Origin: Ascoidea asiatica
Lineage: Eukaryota > Ascomycota > Saccharomycetes > Ascoideales > Ascoideaceae
DNA: 64,000 bases
Assembly: GCA_001600695.1 (NCBI GenBank)
Contig: BCKQ01000019.1
Span: 170,278 to 234,277, forward strand
Direction of reading: 5' to 3'
Made by a program: the position numbers and the translations under genes
The notes under the pieces: generated by a model
Told to the model about the DNA's origin: nothing
What the model saw: only the letters and a program-made list of their open reading frames with translations
Database searches by the model: none
Shown here: piece by piece, positions 19,755 through 31,651 of the stretch
How the letters are laid out: every line of letters begins with the position of its first letter
How positions within the stretch are numbered: position 1 is the stretch's first letter

Positions 19755-20397
19755 TATTGAGTGAATGATATTTTATCCAGGTTCTATTATTTTATGCTAT
19801 TTTGATTTCTCTGACTTTATGAACTTAAGAATTTCAGTTGTATTTCCAATCCACTTTTTTGGCTAGACATTTTCAGAGTTCTCATTCTTCTATTTAACTG
19901 AAACTGATGAAACTGAAAAAACTGAAACCGATGAAAATATTGAATTTTCTTTGTTTCAAAATAAGATCAAAATTACCGAAAATTCTTCATGGTGACAAAA
20001 TATTATTGCAAAAAAATAAAGGAATATGATTGTTATTTTACATATTTGAGTTAAAAAATGTTGCTTAGTGCACTGATGGTAGTCAGTGGTGAAAGAGATT
20101 CTGATTCGCAATATTCACTTGGAAAATGGCATTGTTGATGTTTAGAGACTGTATTGATAATTGCAGATCAAATAATATTTCAGAGAATATTAACTGGAAA
20201 ACGTTGTCATTGAATATGTTCATTCAAAGTAATAAGAATGAAAATAGACGAAAACAATCTTTTGGTATAAATACAAAGCCAGATAAGCTTAATTTCATAA
20301 ACTTGAATATTTATTTAATTTTTTATTATCTAATTATATATATCTATCTACTTTGATATTTTTATACAATATATTAAATCTATCAAAAAATAAAGTA

Positions 20398-20454
<57 letters not shown>

Positions 20455-20522
20455 ATTAATATTATTTTTGATTAAAATCAGTCATTCCTTTAAATTTTTA
20501 AATTATTTTATTTCAATTAAAA
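19235..20522 (+). promoter_or_regulatory. Intergenic region upstream of the GH45 cellulase
   Basis: 1.3 kb without a supported gene; a 76-codon frame at 20126 has no recognisable content. It contains two TTA/ATT microsatellites (about 19712-19753 and 20399-20452), the second only about 70 bp before the cellulase ATG, where it could act as a nucleosome-free promoter element. Confidence 0.4.
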
Positions 20523-21719
20523 ATGCAATTAAGTTTATCTACATTAACAGTTTTGGCAACATTTCTTGTTAAAAATTCCATGGGAGAAGAATGTGCAACA
20601 GTTTATGGTCAATGTGGTGGTGCCAATTGGACAGGTGCAACATGTTGTGCATCAGGTTCATCTTGTGTTGAATATAATGATTATTATTCTCAATGTGTAG
20701 CAGATTCAGGATCAGATTCATCTGCTGTCGTTGGAAACATTACAGAAAGTTCAACTGAAATTGCTGGTAATTTCTCTAGTCCAGCAACAGTTGTTAATAA
20801 TTCATCATCTTCTGCTTATTCTTCATCTAGTGCTTTTATTTATTCATCAGAATCTGTTGAAAATACTGAAGCTGTTGCAGCTGCAACTATTTCAACTTCT
20901 AGTTCAAAAGTTTCTTCTACTTCTAGTTCCATTGAAACAGTTTCATCTTCAACTAAAGCAACAACTGTTGAAAGCTCTAGTAGTGCTTCTTCTGCATCAT
21001 CTTTAGCAGCTTCCTCTGAATCTTCAGCAGGATCTTCAACATCTACATCTTCTAGTTCATCTAGTTCTTCAACAGCAGAAGTTATTTCAGGTGGATCATC
21101 AGGAACCGGTACTACAACTAGATATTGGGATTGTTGTAAACCATCATGTTCATGGTCTGGTAAAGCATCAGTTGGATCACCAGTTGATGCCTGTAGTTCA
21201 GATGGTTCAACAGTTTTAGGAGTTGATGTTCAAAGTGGATGTACTGGTGGTACTGCATACATGTGTATTGATCAACAACCATGGGAAGTTAGTGATAATT
21301 TAGCATATGGTTTTGCAGCTACTTCAATTTCAGGAGGATCAGAATCTTCAATGTGTTGTTCATGTTATTTATTAACATTTACTTCAGCTGCAATTAGTGG
21401 AAAACAAATGATTGTTCAAGCAACAAATACCGGATCAGATTTAAGCACAAATCAATTCGATATTGCATTACCAGGTGGTGGACAAGGTATTTATTCAGGT
21501 TGTACTGCACAATATGGATCAAGTTATTCATGGGGAGAACAATACGGTGGAGTTTCTTCGGAATCAGATTGTGCTAATTTACCAACTGATTTACAAGCTG
21601 GTTGTGAATTTAGATTTGGTTGGTTTGAAGGAGCTGATAATCCAACTGTTTCTTTTGAACAAGTTGTTTGTCCAACTGAAATCACAGATAAATCTGGCTG
21701 TATCAGAGATGACCAATAG
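20523..21719 (+). CDS. Secreted endo-beta-1,4-glucanase: CBM1 plus glycoside hydrolase family 45
   Basis: 398 residues. A signal peptide (about 1-20) is followed by a family-1 cellulose-binding module (about 25-59: YGQCGGANWTGATCC...C, with aromatic residues). A long Ser/Thr linker (about 60-195), likely O-glycosylated, precedes a GH45 domain opening with TTRYWDCCKPSCSW. Catalytic candidates are D203 (YWDCC, equivalent to Asp10 of Humicola EGV) and D313 (NQFDIALPGGG, equivalent to Asp121); their 110-residue spacing fits the family. Many cysteines match the GH45 disulfides. The enzyme cuts internal bonds of cellulose outside the cell. Such genes are rare in Saccharomycotina but known in Geotrichum-like yeasts; the two AA9 genes at 39-44 kb are natural partners. 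Confidence 0.95.
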   Translation: MQLSLSTLTVLATFLVKNSMGEECATVYGQCGGANWTGATCCASGSSCVEYNDYYSQCVADSGSDSSAVVGNITESSTEIAGNFSSPATVVNNSSSSAYSSSSAFIYSSESVENTEAVAAATISTSSSKVSSTSSSIETVSSSTKATTVESSSSASSASSLAASSESSAGSSTSTSSSSSSSSTAEVISGGSSGTGTTTRYWDCCKPSCSWSGKASVGSPVDACSSDGSTVLGVDVQSGCTGGTAYMCIDQQPWEVSDNLAYGFAATSISGGSESSMCCSCYLLTFTSAAISGKQMIVQATNTGSDLSTNQFDIALPGGGQGIYSGCTAQYGSSYSWGEQYGGVSSESDCANLPTDLQAGCEFRFGWFEGADNPTVSFEQVVCPTEITDKSGCIRDDQ

Positions 21720-21928
21720 ATGACTTGAATTGTTCTTATTTAGCTTTATTTGTATATTTCTTTCATAATTTGCATAAATGTCATACTTTTTATATAATAT
21801 TTTTGATTCTTGATTCTAGATTCTTGATTCTTGATTTATTTTTGTACATAAAAAAATAAGCAAAAAAAGAAAAGTGAAAAAGTACTATGAAAATGGAAAA
21901 ATCGTTTTTTGCAAACATTTAACGTTTT

Positions 21929-22000
21929 GGTTGTATAGTGTAGTGGTGATCACCTTCGGTTTTGATCCGGATAACCCCGGTTCGAGTCCGGGTACGACCT
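21929..22000 (+). tRNA. tRNA-Gln(UUG)
   Basis: 72 nt. Acceptor GGTTGTA/TACGACC; anticodon arm TTCGG-TTTTGAT-CCGGA with anticodon TTG; T arm CCCGG-TTCGAGT-CCGGG. No intron; close to the S. cerevisiae gene. Confidence 0.95.
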
Positions 22001-22168
22001 TTCTTATTTTTATTTTATTTTTATTAATTTTTTGCTGTTTTTTTTTAATTCTGTTCCATTTATGGGAATTTGTGGCCGGTGAGTGTGATTTTTTTGAGAT
22101 TAACCGTTGTGTTTTGAGGCTTGTGCATGGCAAAGTCAGCAAAAAAGGCAAAAAAACAACAAGCATGA

Positions 22169-22240
22169 TCCGTGATAGTTTAGTGGCTAGAATTGCCGCT
22201 TGTCGCGTGGCAGACCGGGGTTCAATTCCCCGTCGCGGAG
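22169..22240 (+). tRNA. tRNA-Asp(GUC)
   Basis: 72 nt. Acceptor TCCGTGA/TCGCGGA; anticodon arm GCCGC-TTGTCGC-GTGGC with anticodon GTC; T arm CGGGG-TTCAATT-CCCCG. A strong T-run terminator follows. Confidence 0.96.
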
Positions 22241-23664
22241 CTTTTTTTTTTTTTTCTCTTGAACTGGTCTGTTTTTTTGGTTCGAGTTTCTTTTTGTGCT
22301 ACCACAAACCTTAACGGCGGTGATTGGTGGTGCTATCGAAGTTACAAAAAATACCTTTAATAGTAAGAAAGATAATGATACTGAGGAAAAAGAGTATTTT
22401 TTTATACTTTCTTGTAAAAAGACTACACATTTTAGAAGTACAATCATTTTATTTTTTGGTTTCGATTTAATTATGACGTTTCCTTGAAACAATGGCTGAT
22501 GAAACTTGTTAGTAAATATATGAATAATCAGAGTTCTTACTCTTACTCTTACTTTGTATTGGTAAATAAATTTATACGATCACATTCTATTTAAAAAACT
22601 TTTTTATTATTTATAAGAAAATATAATTATTTATCTAAGGTCAAAATGTCTTTGAAATGATAAATTTGAGAAAATTATTCAATAAAAGTAATTGAATAAA
22701 GAATAAAACATCTTAAAATGGAGTTTTTATATTCGATATATTTTATCTTTTCATTCTCATTTCAAAATTAAATTAATAATTCATCGTACCTTGCAAGACC
22801 CAAACACGAGAAATTTAACCTTGATTTAGAAATCATTTCAAAATCAGATGAAATTAAAAAATATTTAATAAGACCAAACCAAACAAAATCAAAATCAAAT
22901 GAAATAATGAAATATAAAAAAATTAAAATAAACGAGTCAAATTTTAATCTCATTTACTTCATTGATAGTCATAAGACTAGTAGTAAATAGTATCTCTATC
23001 ATATCTTTTTTAGCTCTATTAATTAACTAGCTTAATTATACTTAATAGAATATTCTTTATCCTTTCAAAAATACTTCATTATTAATATAAATTTACTATT
23101 TGATCCTCATTTAATTTCTCTAAAGAACTTTTCTTTCTTTTTCTTTTATTCTCGATATATTATTGATTTCATATCAGCCTCATATTAACCTCATATTCAT
23201 ATTTATCTTATTATTAATGTTATTATCAAACCTATTCAGAGTCTATAACTCAAAAAATAATTTTGACAATTCAATTATTCTCTAACAAATAATAAAGAAT
23301 AATCTAAGATATCTGAGATTTATCTTAGATTTGTTTTATAGTTTTTTAGTCATTTCATTCAATTATTGAGGAAATTAAATAATAAAAATTATCTTGTATT
23401 CCTATTCATATTATCGAATCGTTTTTTGTTATAAAATTGCCTTTAGACTTAATTATTATTTCGATTATTTTATATATATTATATTACATATATTAAATCT
23501 TGTAATATACAATATAAATACAATTCAATATTCTTCTTTTTTTAAGTCAATTTTACTTTTTTTTTTACATCTGATTTTCAAAAATTTATATAGATAAATA
23601 TATATATTTATAAATAAATAAAAACATAATCATTAACATTAACTTTAAATAAAAATAATAAAAA
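22241..23664 (+). other. 1.4 kb intergenic region
   Basis: AT-rich, with a slightly GC-richer start near tRNA-Asp. I see no gene, tRNA or repeat of note. The last about 200 bp must hold the promoter of the cytochrome b5-like gene. Confidence 0.4.
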
Positions 23665-23886
23665 ATGTACTCAGAAGAAGAAATCTCAGTTCATAATCAA
23701 CCAAATGATTGTTGGGTTGCAATAAATGGTGCTGTTTATGACGTTACTCAATTTTTAAATTATCATCCAGGTGGTGAACAAATATTATTAAATCATGGAG
23801 GTTCTGATGTTTCTCAATTATTCACTCAAATTCATACTCATGATGTTATTTCTGAGAACAAAAACTTAGTTAAAAGAGTTGCTTGA
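23665..23886 (+). CDS. Stand-alone cytochrome b5 haem-binding domain protein
   Basis: Only 73 residues: essentially one bare b5 domain. Axial haem ligands are H34 in the HPGG motif and most likely H57 in LFTQIH, in the order seen in flavocytochrome b2 domains (FEPLH). Other b5 landmarks are DCWVAINGAVYDVTQF and NHGGSDVS. No C-terminal membrane anchor, signal peptide or flavin/desaturase domain is attached, so it should be soluble and small, perhaps an electron donor. Canonical b5 proteins are 120 or more residues with a tail anchor. The frame is clean and has an AT-rich, A-preceded ATG. Missing exons downstream were looked for and not seen. Confidence 0.8.
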   Translation: MYSEEEISVHNQPNDCWVAINGAVYDVTQFLNYHPGGEQILLNHGGSDVSQLFTQIHTHDVISENKNLVKRVA

Positions 23887-24240
23887 AGTTATTTTTCCTT
23901 ATTTTCAAAATATTTAATTTAATTTGATCTAATTTTAATTTAATAAAAGCTTCTTTTCACTCTACTTCTTTTTTTCCCTTTCATAGGCCTTTTTATTTAT
24001 TCTTTCTTTTCTTTTTTGACAATAATATATTAACGATTTATCTGATTCTCTTCTACAATTAATTAAAAATAAATATAATTTTATAAAAATTGTTTTTTAA
24101 ATATATAAATTAAATTAAATCATTCATTCAATTGAAAAAAATTATGTCATAAAATAGCCTTTTGTTTTTTTATAAAAAAGAAAATTGATAGAAAAAAAGT
24201 ACAAACAAAGAAAAATAAACAAAAAATAATGAATAAAAAA
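23887..24240 (+). other. Intergenic, convergent 3' ends
   Basis: AT-rich spacer between the b5 gene and the decayed glycosidase. No features recognised. Confidence 0.45.
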
Positions 24241-27200
24241 TCATTCAGTGATATAAACTTGAGGAATACAAGTAATACCCTTTTCTTGAACTGTATAAAA
24301 TGGAGTAAAAGCATCACCTTCAGTTCTCCAAGCAGATGGAGCACACCATGGGAACTTAGGTTCAAAGAAATGAAGATGACCAAAAGTATTAAATCTATCA
24401 CCTCTTAAAAGTACTTTCAAAACTTTACCTTTAGTTAAATCAACTGCAATTTCATTTGGTTTTAATCCTAAATATCCAATTTCTTTATGATCTACAAATA
24501 CTTTGGCTATTGGAGATTTGAAAAAAGGAATTCTTAAAACTGTCTTTCCTGATCCCTTTAATGATTTTCTAATTTTTTCCATACAAATATTATATGTAAC
24601 ATCACCACCATAAAATGGTAACCCTTGTTGAGTCCAATCACCATAATATAATTCTTTTGGATATTCTACAATCTTGGAATGAAGACCTTTAATTTCAACA
24701 CCAAATTTTCCCAAAATATGTAACCATTCGATACTTTTAAAAATTATTAAATGGAATTGAATAAATTAATTCATATTTACCAGCACTAATCTCAGGTAAT
24801 TTGATTTTATTAATATCAATATCAACGTAATATCCAGTTTTTTCAATTTTAACATCTTTACCATCCAATGAAACAATTAAACCATCTAAAGTTTCAGTTG
24901 ATAATTCAGAAAATGGAACAGAAATCTCTGAATTAATTTTGAATTTTAAAGAAATACGATGTTCGAAAAATGATTTAATTTCTTCACTTATAGTCCATGG
25001 TTGACAATAAATCCTTTTAATGGATAATCTAATTTAGTTCTAATAATGTTTTCAATTTTTAAAACTTCTTCTTCATCTTGCCATTCTCCATCATCCAATT
25101 TAAATTCAGCTTTATCTAATAGTAATACATTGGATTCAGCTAATTCAAATGATTCAGGTTCTGGTAAAGAAACAGTTTCTTTCATAACTGGATTTTTAAC
25201 CATTGAAGCATTGAAAGATTCTTTTGTTGTAGGTTTCATTCTAAATAAGAAATGACCAATTTGTGGGAAAGTCCAATAAAATTTTGTAGTTTTCTTGGTT
25301 TGATCAACATCAACTTTATCAAATTTAGAGTGAGTACCAGCCATGGTATCATAATATTGTATATCCCAACAACCTTTTAATGTGAAGATACAATTTTCTC
25401 TTCTTTGTTTATAAGAAGTATTACAAACGAATAAGTATCTTTCATTACCTTCTTCTCTCATATTATATAAAATGGTATCTTCAATTTGAGCATATAATAA
25501 ACAATCTCTATCTTGAGGATCAACATATTGAACATCAATTTCTTTATATGGTTTTAATTTTTCATATAATTGCATTTTTGAAAACATAATTTTTTCAGAA
25601 CCTTTAATTTTTAAAGGTTTTTTTAAAAGAATACCATCTGAGATTGTTGGATCTTCACCCATTATAATAACTTTACCACCTTTATTTGAGAATTTTTGTA
25701 ATCTTTCAATAGTTGTTGGTCTTAAAGTTTTACATGAAGGTACAATTAAAACATCATAATTCATTTTTCCAACTGGAATTGAATCACCATTAGTAATATC
25801 TTCAATTTTAGTTTCTTCTGGGAATAAAGATTCTGAGATATAATCAAAATCTAAACAACCATAAGATAACCATTTTAATAAATTATCAAAATTTCTTTGT
25901 CTTTCTTCTCTTTCAAGTTTTGAATTTTCCCATGGACCACAACATTACCAATAACTTTCAATTGGATGAATTACACCAATTCTTACAACTGGAGAACCTC
26001 TTGTTAAAAATACATTTAATCTTGAAAAATGATCTTCAACATATTTGAAATCTTTATACCAAGGAGATTGATAACCAAGTTGAGCAGGAAAATCTCTTTT
26101 TGCTTCACCTTTCATTGAGACCCAAGATAAATGTGGTACTCTGAATGTGATACCAAAAGCAGCTTGCCAATCACCTTGACTTTTATAACCTTCAAATGGG
26201 AAACCCCAATTTGTAACACCATAATCTTCAGATAAAACACCTTCTCTACCATATTGATGAGAAACAGATTGAGCTTGTTTTGCAGTATGATATTCATGTT
26301 TATCTTGTAACATATCAATTCCTGGAATTTCAAAATATTTATAAGATCTCATAGCTTCACCTAAAGCTTGAGTTTGCATAAGAAGATCTTCTTCATTCAT
26401 CATATGACCAGCTAAATTAATATTATGTTTTGCACACCATTCAGAAATTGTTTTAATAAAAGCATTATTAAATCTTGTACAAAAATGATCATGATAATGA
26501 TAACGAGCTTTTGAAAGTAAATTATTTAATAAATTCCAAAATAATTCAGGAATTTTATCAATAATATTATAATTATAAGTTTTAAAAAAAGTTTTATTTA
26601 AATCTGTTGTCCATGGTAAAAAACCTTGTTCAATTGTATGAGATTTTTCAAAAGCAACTTTATGAGAAAATTGAGGTTCATCAGTGAAAATGGTTTTAAC
26701 AGTATCACCAAATTGTTTACCTAAAAGTTTAAAATATTTTTCATGAGTTGATTTTAAAAATTCATTAATTGCATCTTTATTTAAAGTATCAACATAAGTT
26801 GAATCATTATAAAAAGAACTTGGAGCAGCTAATTCTAAATATGCAAACCAAATTTTTGTTGCATTATCATTCTCAACACTTTCTCTTAAATTTTTTAAAT
26901 CAATTGAAGATATATTTATTGGATAAAATTTATAATTTAAAATTGTACCATCTTGATTTAAAGTAACTTTATAAATACCAATTAAAGAACCATTTTCTTG
27001 TCTTACTGCACCTAAACCAAAAGCATTAGAAATTGAATCTGGAGTTTTTTTCACCATATGGAGTTATAGTAAATAATAAATTTTTTTGTCTATAATCTGG
27101 AAATTTTTTAGGTATAACACCACCACATGAACCACTTGGCCAACGATCTTCATCATATAAATAAGTTAACATTTCATTATCATTACCAGCTTTATTACAT

Positions 27201-27439
27201 TTTTTAACTAAACTCATAAATTCATCACCCATATATTCAGTATCTAAACCAGTTCTTGAATGTATATGAAACCCACCAAAACCCATATTTTTTAAATCTT
27301 CAATTTCTTTTAATAATTGATTTTCATTTAATTTATTATTCCATGACCATAATGGAGCACCTCTATATTCTTTTGGAGGATTATGAAAATTTTCTAAATC
27401 CAAAGGTTCATGAGAATGAGGATAAAATGGAGTAGTCAT
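24241..27439 (-). pseudogene. Broken GH106-like (alpha-L-rhamnosidase type) glycosidase
   Basis: About 1,060 codons in the remains of one gene. The N-terminus (YRGAPLWSWNNKL, MGFGGFHIHSRTGLD, LYDEDRWPSGSCGG) matches the large bacterial/fungal family annotated GH106 or rhamnosidase-like. Four lesions are visible. (1) A 1-nt loss in an A7 run (27045-27051) after residue about 128. (2) An in-frame TAA at 25945-25947, in HPIESYW-stop-CCGPWENS, where the frame is open on both sides. (3) A 1-nt loss near 25013-25023. (4) A 1-nt gain near 24739-24743. Reading across them gives continuous family-like sequence to the C-terminus (GLPFYGGDVTYN). There is no signal peptide, so the enzyme was probably cytosolic. 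The in-frame stop argues for real decay rather than only base-calling error. Confidence 0.85.
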
Positions 27440-28318
27440 TTTGAGATAAGTAATTATATTATTGATTATTATATTTTATACTTAAGTTATTAATTAGAAA
27501 TAATTGAAAAGAATAGAAAATAAAAGAAATATTAAATATAAAACACTTTTATTTAAACAATTATTTAATTGATTTAAATAAGAATTATATTTTTTCAATT
27601 TTAATTAATTTGTAATAAATGCTTCAATCAATATTTAATAAATAATGAATATTTTGGGATAATTTAGGATATTTATCATGACTTAAGACATTTTGGAGAA
27701 TATATTTATTCTGTCATAAAGAAATAAACTCAATAAGAGTGAAATTCGCACTAAAGAAAAGACGATTTTCGAAATCTGGGGAAGATTCAAGAGCAAAACA
27801 TGCGGAAATTCAAAGGAAAAGCCACGGAAATGGCAATTTCAAGGATATCATATCCTCAAATATGGTCTCAACTTGATTTTAGATCGGGGCAAAAAATAAA
27901 TAAAAGTCCTAGAATTTGGCCTTTAAAACCTCACCAGAAAGATAAAAGAAGATATACCCGAAAGCTATAACCGAACATATTCTGGGAACATATATCCGGA
28001 AGGTATCTCCGCCAAATCTCTCCACAAATGGTGTTGGTTATCAGTCTATAGCCGTTGCTTTGTCTTCATTACTTCTTATTTTCCTATCTTTACCTTTTTT
28101 TTTATTAACAGCTAAATTTGAGTATTGGTTTGTTGTGTTTCTGTCCGCTTTTTCTGAGCTAATAAATCTAACGGAAACTGTTAAAATTGTTTTCATTTAT
28201 TTTACTTTTTTTTTTTATGCTTTTACAGGCAATTATTATTTCTTTATTTTTATTTCTTTTAAGTTTAATTCACATATATTTCAACTATGACACGTGATAT
28301 AATTTTTTATATTGAATA
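27440..28318 (+). promoter_or_regulatory. 5' region of the glycosidase pseudogene, with a GC-richer block
   Basis: AT-rich to about 27720, then a GC-richer block (about 27760-28060). It holds repeated CGG-containing words: CGGAAATTC near 27800, CGGAAATGG near 27824, and CCGAA/CCGGA words near 27958-28003. These resemble half-sites for Zn2Cys6 activators and may be the old promoter of the glycosidase. CACGTGAT lies at 28291-28298. No gene seen. Confidence 0.35.
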
Positions 28319-28466
28319 TTGGATGTTCAATGTATGTGTTGCCAGTTGTTGTCAGTTGTTGTTGCTCGTTGTCACTCGTTGTCAAAAATATTTGAGCTCA
28401 CTTTTTTCTTATTTTATTTTGTTTTCCTCCAGTCACTAATATTACTAAAATTACTTCAATTAAAAA

Positions 28467-28699
28467 TGGATCCTTCACCTACTTTTTTTCAAGCAATAAA
28501 TGTTAAATTTGCCTTTAATCCCTTACTGGTTGGTAGGCAATCGGAAAAAGCAATTAAGCAGAATGCATTAAGTTCAAAACGTTGGGTAAAAAGTAAAGAT
28601 AACTTACCAGTTCAAAAAAAAAAGAAATTAAATAATTTTTCTTTAACATGCTGTGAAGAGCCATATTTGTATCAAACATATGACTCAACAAAAGTGTAA
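28467..28699 (+). CDS. Small hypothetical ORF of uncertain reality
   Basis: 77 codons from an ATG in an A-rich context: MDPSPTFFQAINVKFAF..., rich in Lys, with two adjacent Cys near the end. I recognise no family. It uses CTG, AGG and TCG codons, rare in its neighbours, and lies in gene-poor, repeat-bearing DNA. It could be a young orphan gene, a remnant of a mobile element, or chance. Confidence 0.2.
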
Positions 28700-29507
28700 T
28701 TGTTTAGCAAACTATTAAGGAATAATCCAATTGGTTTATTCTTTAAAAATTGGGTTGGCTGTTATAGAATTATAATCTGAATTATAGCTATGAATATTTA
28801 CGCCGTTGCTTCAGCGGTACTAAAAATAAAAAGCGAAAATTAAGAGTAATTGACATTTAAAGTGATGAAGAAGATTAATTGTCCTATTTACACAAAACTA
28901 TAGAAATATGTCTGTTTTGTCTATACTGTTTTTTAATTTACTATAGCTTTAAAATTATCGAGTTTTATGTTTACCATTTTACATATAGTAATACATAATA
29001 TTTATTATTAATCTAATTAAAATATTGACATCATTGTTCATTAACCGTGCTAATGTTTAGACTAAAACAACTTATTTATTTCATTATGTATCAAGAATCA
29101 CAATAGAAACCCTACCAAAAATATTCCTTTAAAGCTATCTACATTAGTTTTTGCAATTAACAAACATAATAGAAGAATGTTAAATCCATTTATACTCAGC
29201 GCTTGGTGTGCTAAATAGAATATCCACCAACTGCCAACACATTATTGACAGTTGGTAAAGAAAACCCGACACAACAAAAAGAGCGCCAACACAGTGGTCT
29301 CGACACAACAAAAAAGCGTTTTTCTCGGTCACCTCCACATTTGGTTTGGCAGCGCAAGACGTCATTGGCTAGCAGTCCGAGAAGCCAGCAACTCTGGCTG
29401 TGTTCAACTCATCTTCCTCCACCCCGTCGGGGCTGGACAAGCGGACAGCCGCCCGGCTTTATGAGCGCTGACAAGCGACAGAGTGACTGGTGATTGTAGT
29501 CCGAACA

Positions 29508-29565
29508 AAATATCTAATTATTACTAAGAAGATATCTATTTATTACTAAAAAGATATCTAATTCA
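29508..29565 (+). repeat. Imperfect 22-bp tandem repeat
   Basis: Units ATATCTAATTATTACTAAGAAG, here split as ATATCTAATTATT + ACTAAGAAG, then ATATCTATTTATT + ACTAAAAAG, then a partial ATATCTAATT. About 2.5 copies. Confidence 0.75.
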
Positions 29566-29578
29566 AATCATAAACAAT

Positions 29579-29999
29579 TGTTAACTAAAATGTAAAATAT
29601 ATAAAAATTATATCAGAAATATGGGAAGTAAGTGCCCTATTTATATTAGTGCAAAATAGGAGCGGGTAACCCATCTTTAGAATAAATTTGTAAATTTAGT
29701 ATATGAAAGTTCACTTCCCATACTTAAAAAAAGAAATAGAATAAAGTATTGTTCTAGAAGACACTACGTTATTCTAAGAACAAAACACGAAGATTCCAGT
29801 ACATTCGAGATGCACACAGAACCTCGAAGAAAGAATAAATAATGCAGACCCAGAACGTTCTAGTACATTTAACAGGCACACGGAAGTTCTGAGAACGCAA
29901 TAGAATGTAGTCGTAGAACAATCTATGCAATCTTACAAAGTCTAAGAATAGCCTAGAATATTCGAAGACAATTCTAATAAAAGAATAAAATGATTAACA
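29579..29999 (+). mobile_element. Possible degenerate solo LTR (TGTTAA...TTAACA)
   Basis: 421 bp bounded by TGTTAA and TTAACA, which are inverted ends of the TG...CA type used by LTR retrotransposons. A TATA-like TATATAAAAA lies near the 5' side and AATAAA near the 3' end. Inside is a 10-bp inverted repeat TATGGGAAGT (29620-29629) / ACTTCCCATA (29713-29722) and two diverged copies of a 47-bp unit (about 29792-29840 and 29849-29910) sharing TTCYAGTACATT. I found no target-site duplication, primer-binding site or reverse transcriptase, so this is weak. Confidence 0.25.
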
Positions 30000-31651
30000 A
30001 TCACTGGGCACGCAATTTACCTGCAGCGCGGAAATATCGGCGCGCAAAAGCTTGGCTTGTCCTGTTAGCACAGACTTGGCTTGGTGTTCCAGCAGAGGTT
30101 TATCCGAACAATGCTAGGTGCTGTCATGCAAAAAAGGGAGGGGCACTTATCTCCCCAGATTTATCCCCATGGGACACGACGCTCCTTTTCCATTCCAGAA
30201 TTTTGTATTAGAAAATATCATTTATTCGTAACGTTAGATACAAAGTAAAACACACAACTGAAAAGATAGGTATAATTATCAATATTTGAACTATTATTAC
30301 TATTATTATTATTATTATTATTATTTTTATTGTTTTTATTGTTATTATTATTTAGATAATTCCGCTATTAAATTTATGAGTTGTTACCTACCAAAAGTGT
30401 CATCAAAATGCTTTAATCATGTTTCTTTTATTCTCTTACTCAATATACTTCGACTCTAATCATTATTTAATCATTTTACTCGATAGATCAATGCTTTGAA
30501 TTATCCCAAGAATCTGAACTGCCATTTGTCCTATTATCAATTGAAATTCAATAATTAAGTACCGTATGCTAAGTACATTTTTTTTTATCATCAAATGGCT
30601 GGCCATATTGTCACTTTGAAAGTGTTAAATTGACTAATTCAGTTCTCGAGGACCCTGTAATACTGGTCGATTATTTTTATGATAGGCTCACGAGGTTCAT
30701 GTGATTTCAATTACACTGAGATCTGATTTTTTCGACAAAAGTCCCTTCAAATTTCGCTGTTGATGTTTTTATTATTTGGGTTGCAAAAAAGTATACTCTA
30801 AATTCTAAATTAATTTAAGAGAATTAAATGAAATTAATCTCAACAAATTAAATGAAGCTTCTCCACAAAATTCGCCTGATGAAAATCTATCTTTAATTTA
30901 ATTTTATCTTTTTGAACGAATAAATATAACCCGAGGGTGCAACTCAACGTAGAAACCGCAGTTTAGCACGCTTTCACTAGTGGCTTCGATTACTCCCCAA
31001 ACTGAAATGCCGATTAAACCCTTTTTAACAGGAATACACCTTTGTTTTCTGGAAAATACCCCATGTGCACCCGTGCCTACATATGCATCCCACAGCACAG
31101 TCAGGTTTAGTGGTTGCTTTTTACCGCACCGCGCAGCTTTCAGAACATTTTATTTTTTGTTTTTCAAGCAAACGTTAAAAATATATTAGAAATCTGCTGG
31201 AAAACATTTTTGGAAACAATACTAATTAAAATATTAATTATAATACTAGTACTTATTAAAAATATTCAAAACAATATATGTGGAAATAGTCTATTCAATC
31301 ACAGAAATAATTTTGAAAATTATCATACTATTTCCTTTCAGATCTTAGAAATCTTAAAAATTTCAATTCTAGTTTTAAATCTATTATAAATATTTCTATA
31401 TTTCTTTATTTCTTAAATTATCTTTACTTATAGATTCTTTTTTTTTTTTTTTCCCTTTTTAGATTATTATCTATCTACTTTTCTTTTTTAATTATAATAA
31501 AACAATTTGATTAAAAAGAGTTTATTTTAAATATTCAATATATATAATAAAATATATAAAAGAATTGAAAAATTATATTTATATATTTGATAATAAAATT
31601 TAAAAACAATACAATAAAGAAAAGAAAAGAAAAAAAAATTAATATTTTAAA

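Larger units (their letters stand above)
28700..31651 (+). other. Gene-poor, compositionally mixed region between two pseudogenes
   Basis: About 3 kb without a supported gene. AT-rich DNA alternates with GC-rich islands at about 29230-29500, 29990-30190 and 30930-31150, which carry no recognisable gene. It includes a 22-bp imperfect repeat (29508-29565), a TG...CA-bounded segment (29579-29999), a 10-bp inverted repeat pair, and a TTA microsatellite near 30297-30325. The last island (30930-31150) is probably the old promoter of the transporter. The pattern resembles degraded mobile-element DNA. Confidence 0.4.

Noticed and set aside
27026-27057. Programmed ribosomal frameshift at the A7 run
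   Set aside because: The gene also has an in-frame stop and two more frameshifts, so decay is the simpler explanation.
29245-29493. 82-codon frame in a GC-rich island
   Set aside because: Low-complexity basic sequence with no family match; several overlapping frames are open there only because of GC content.
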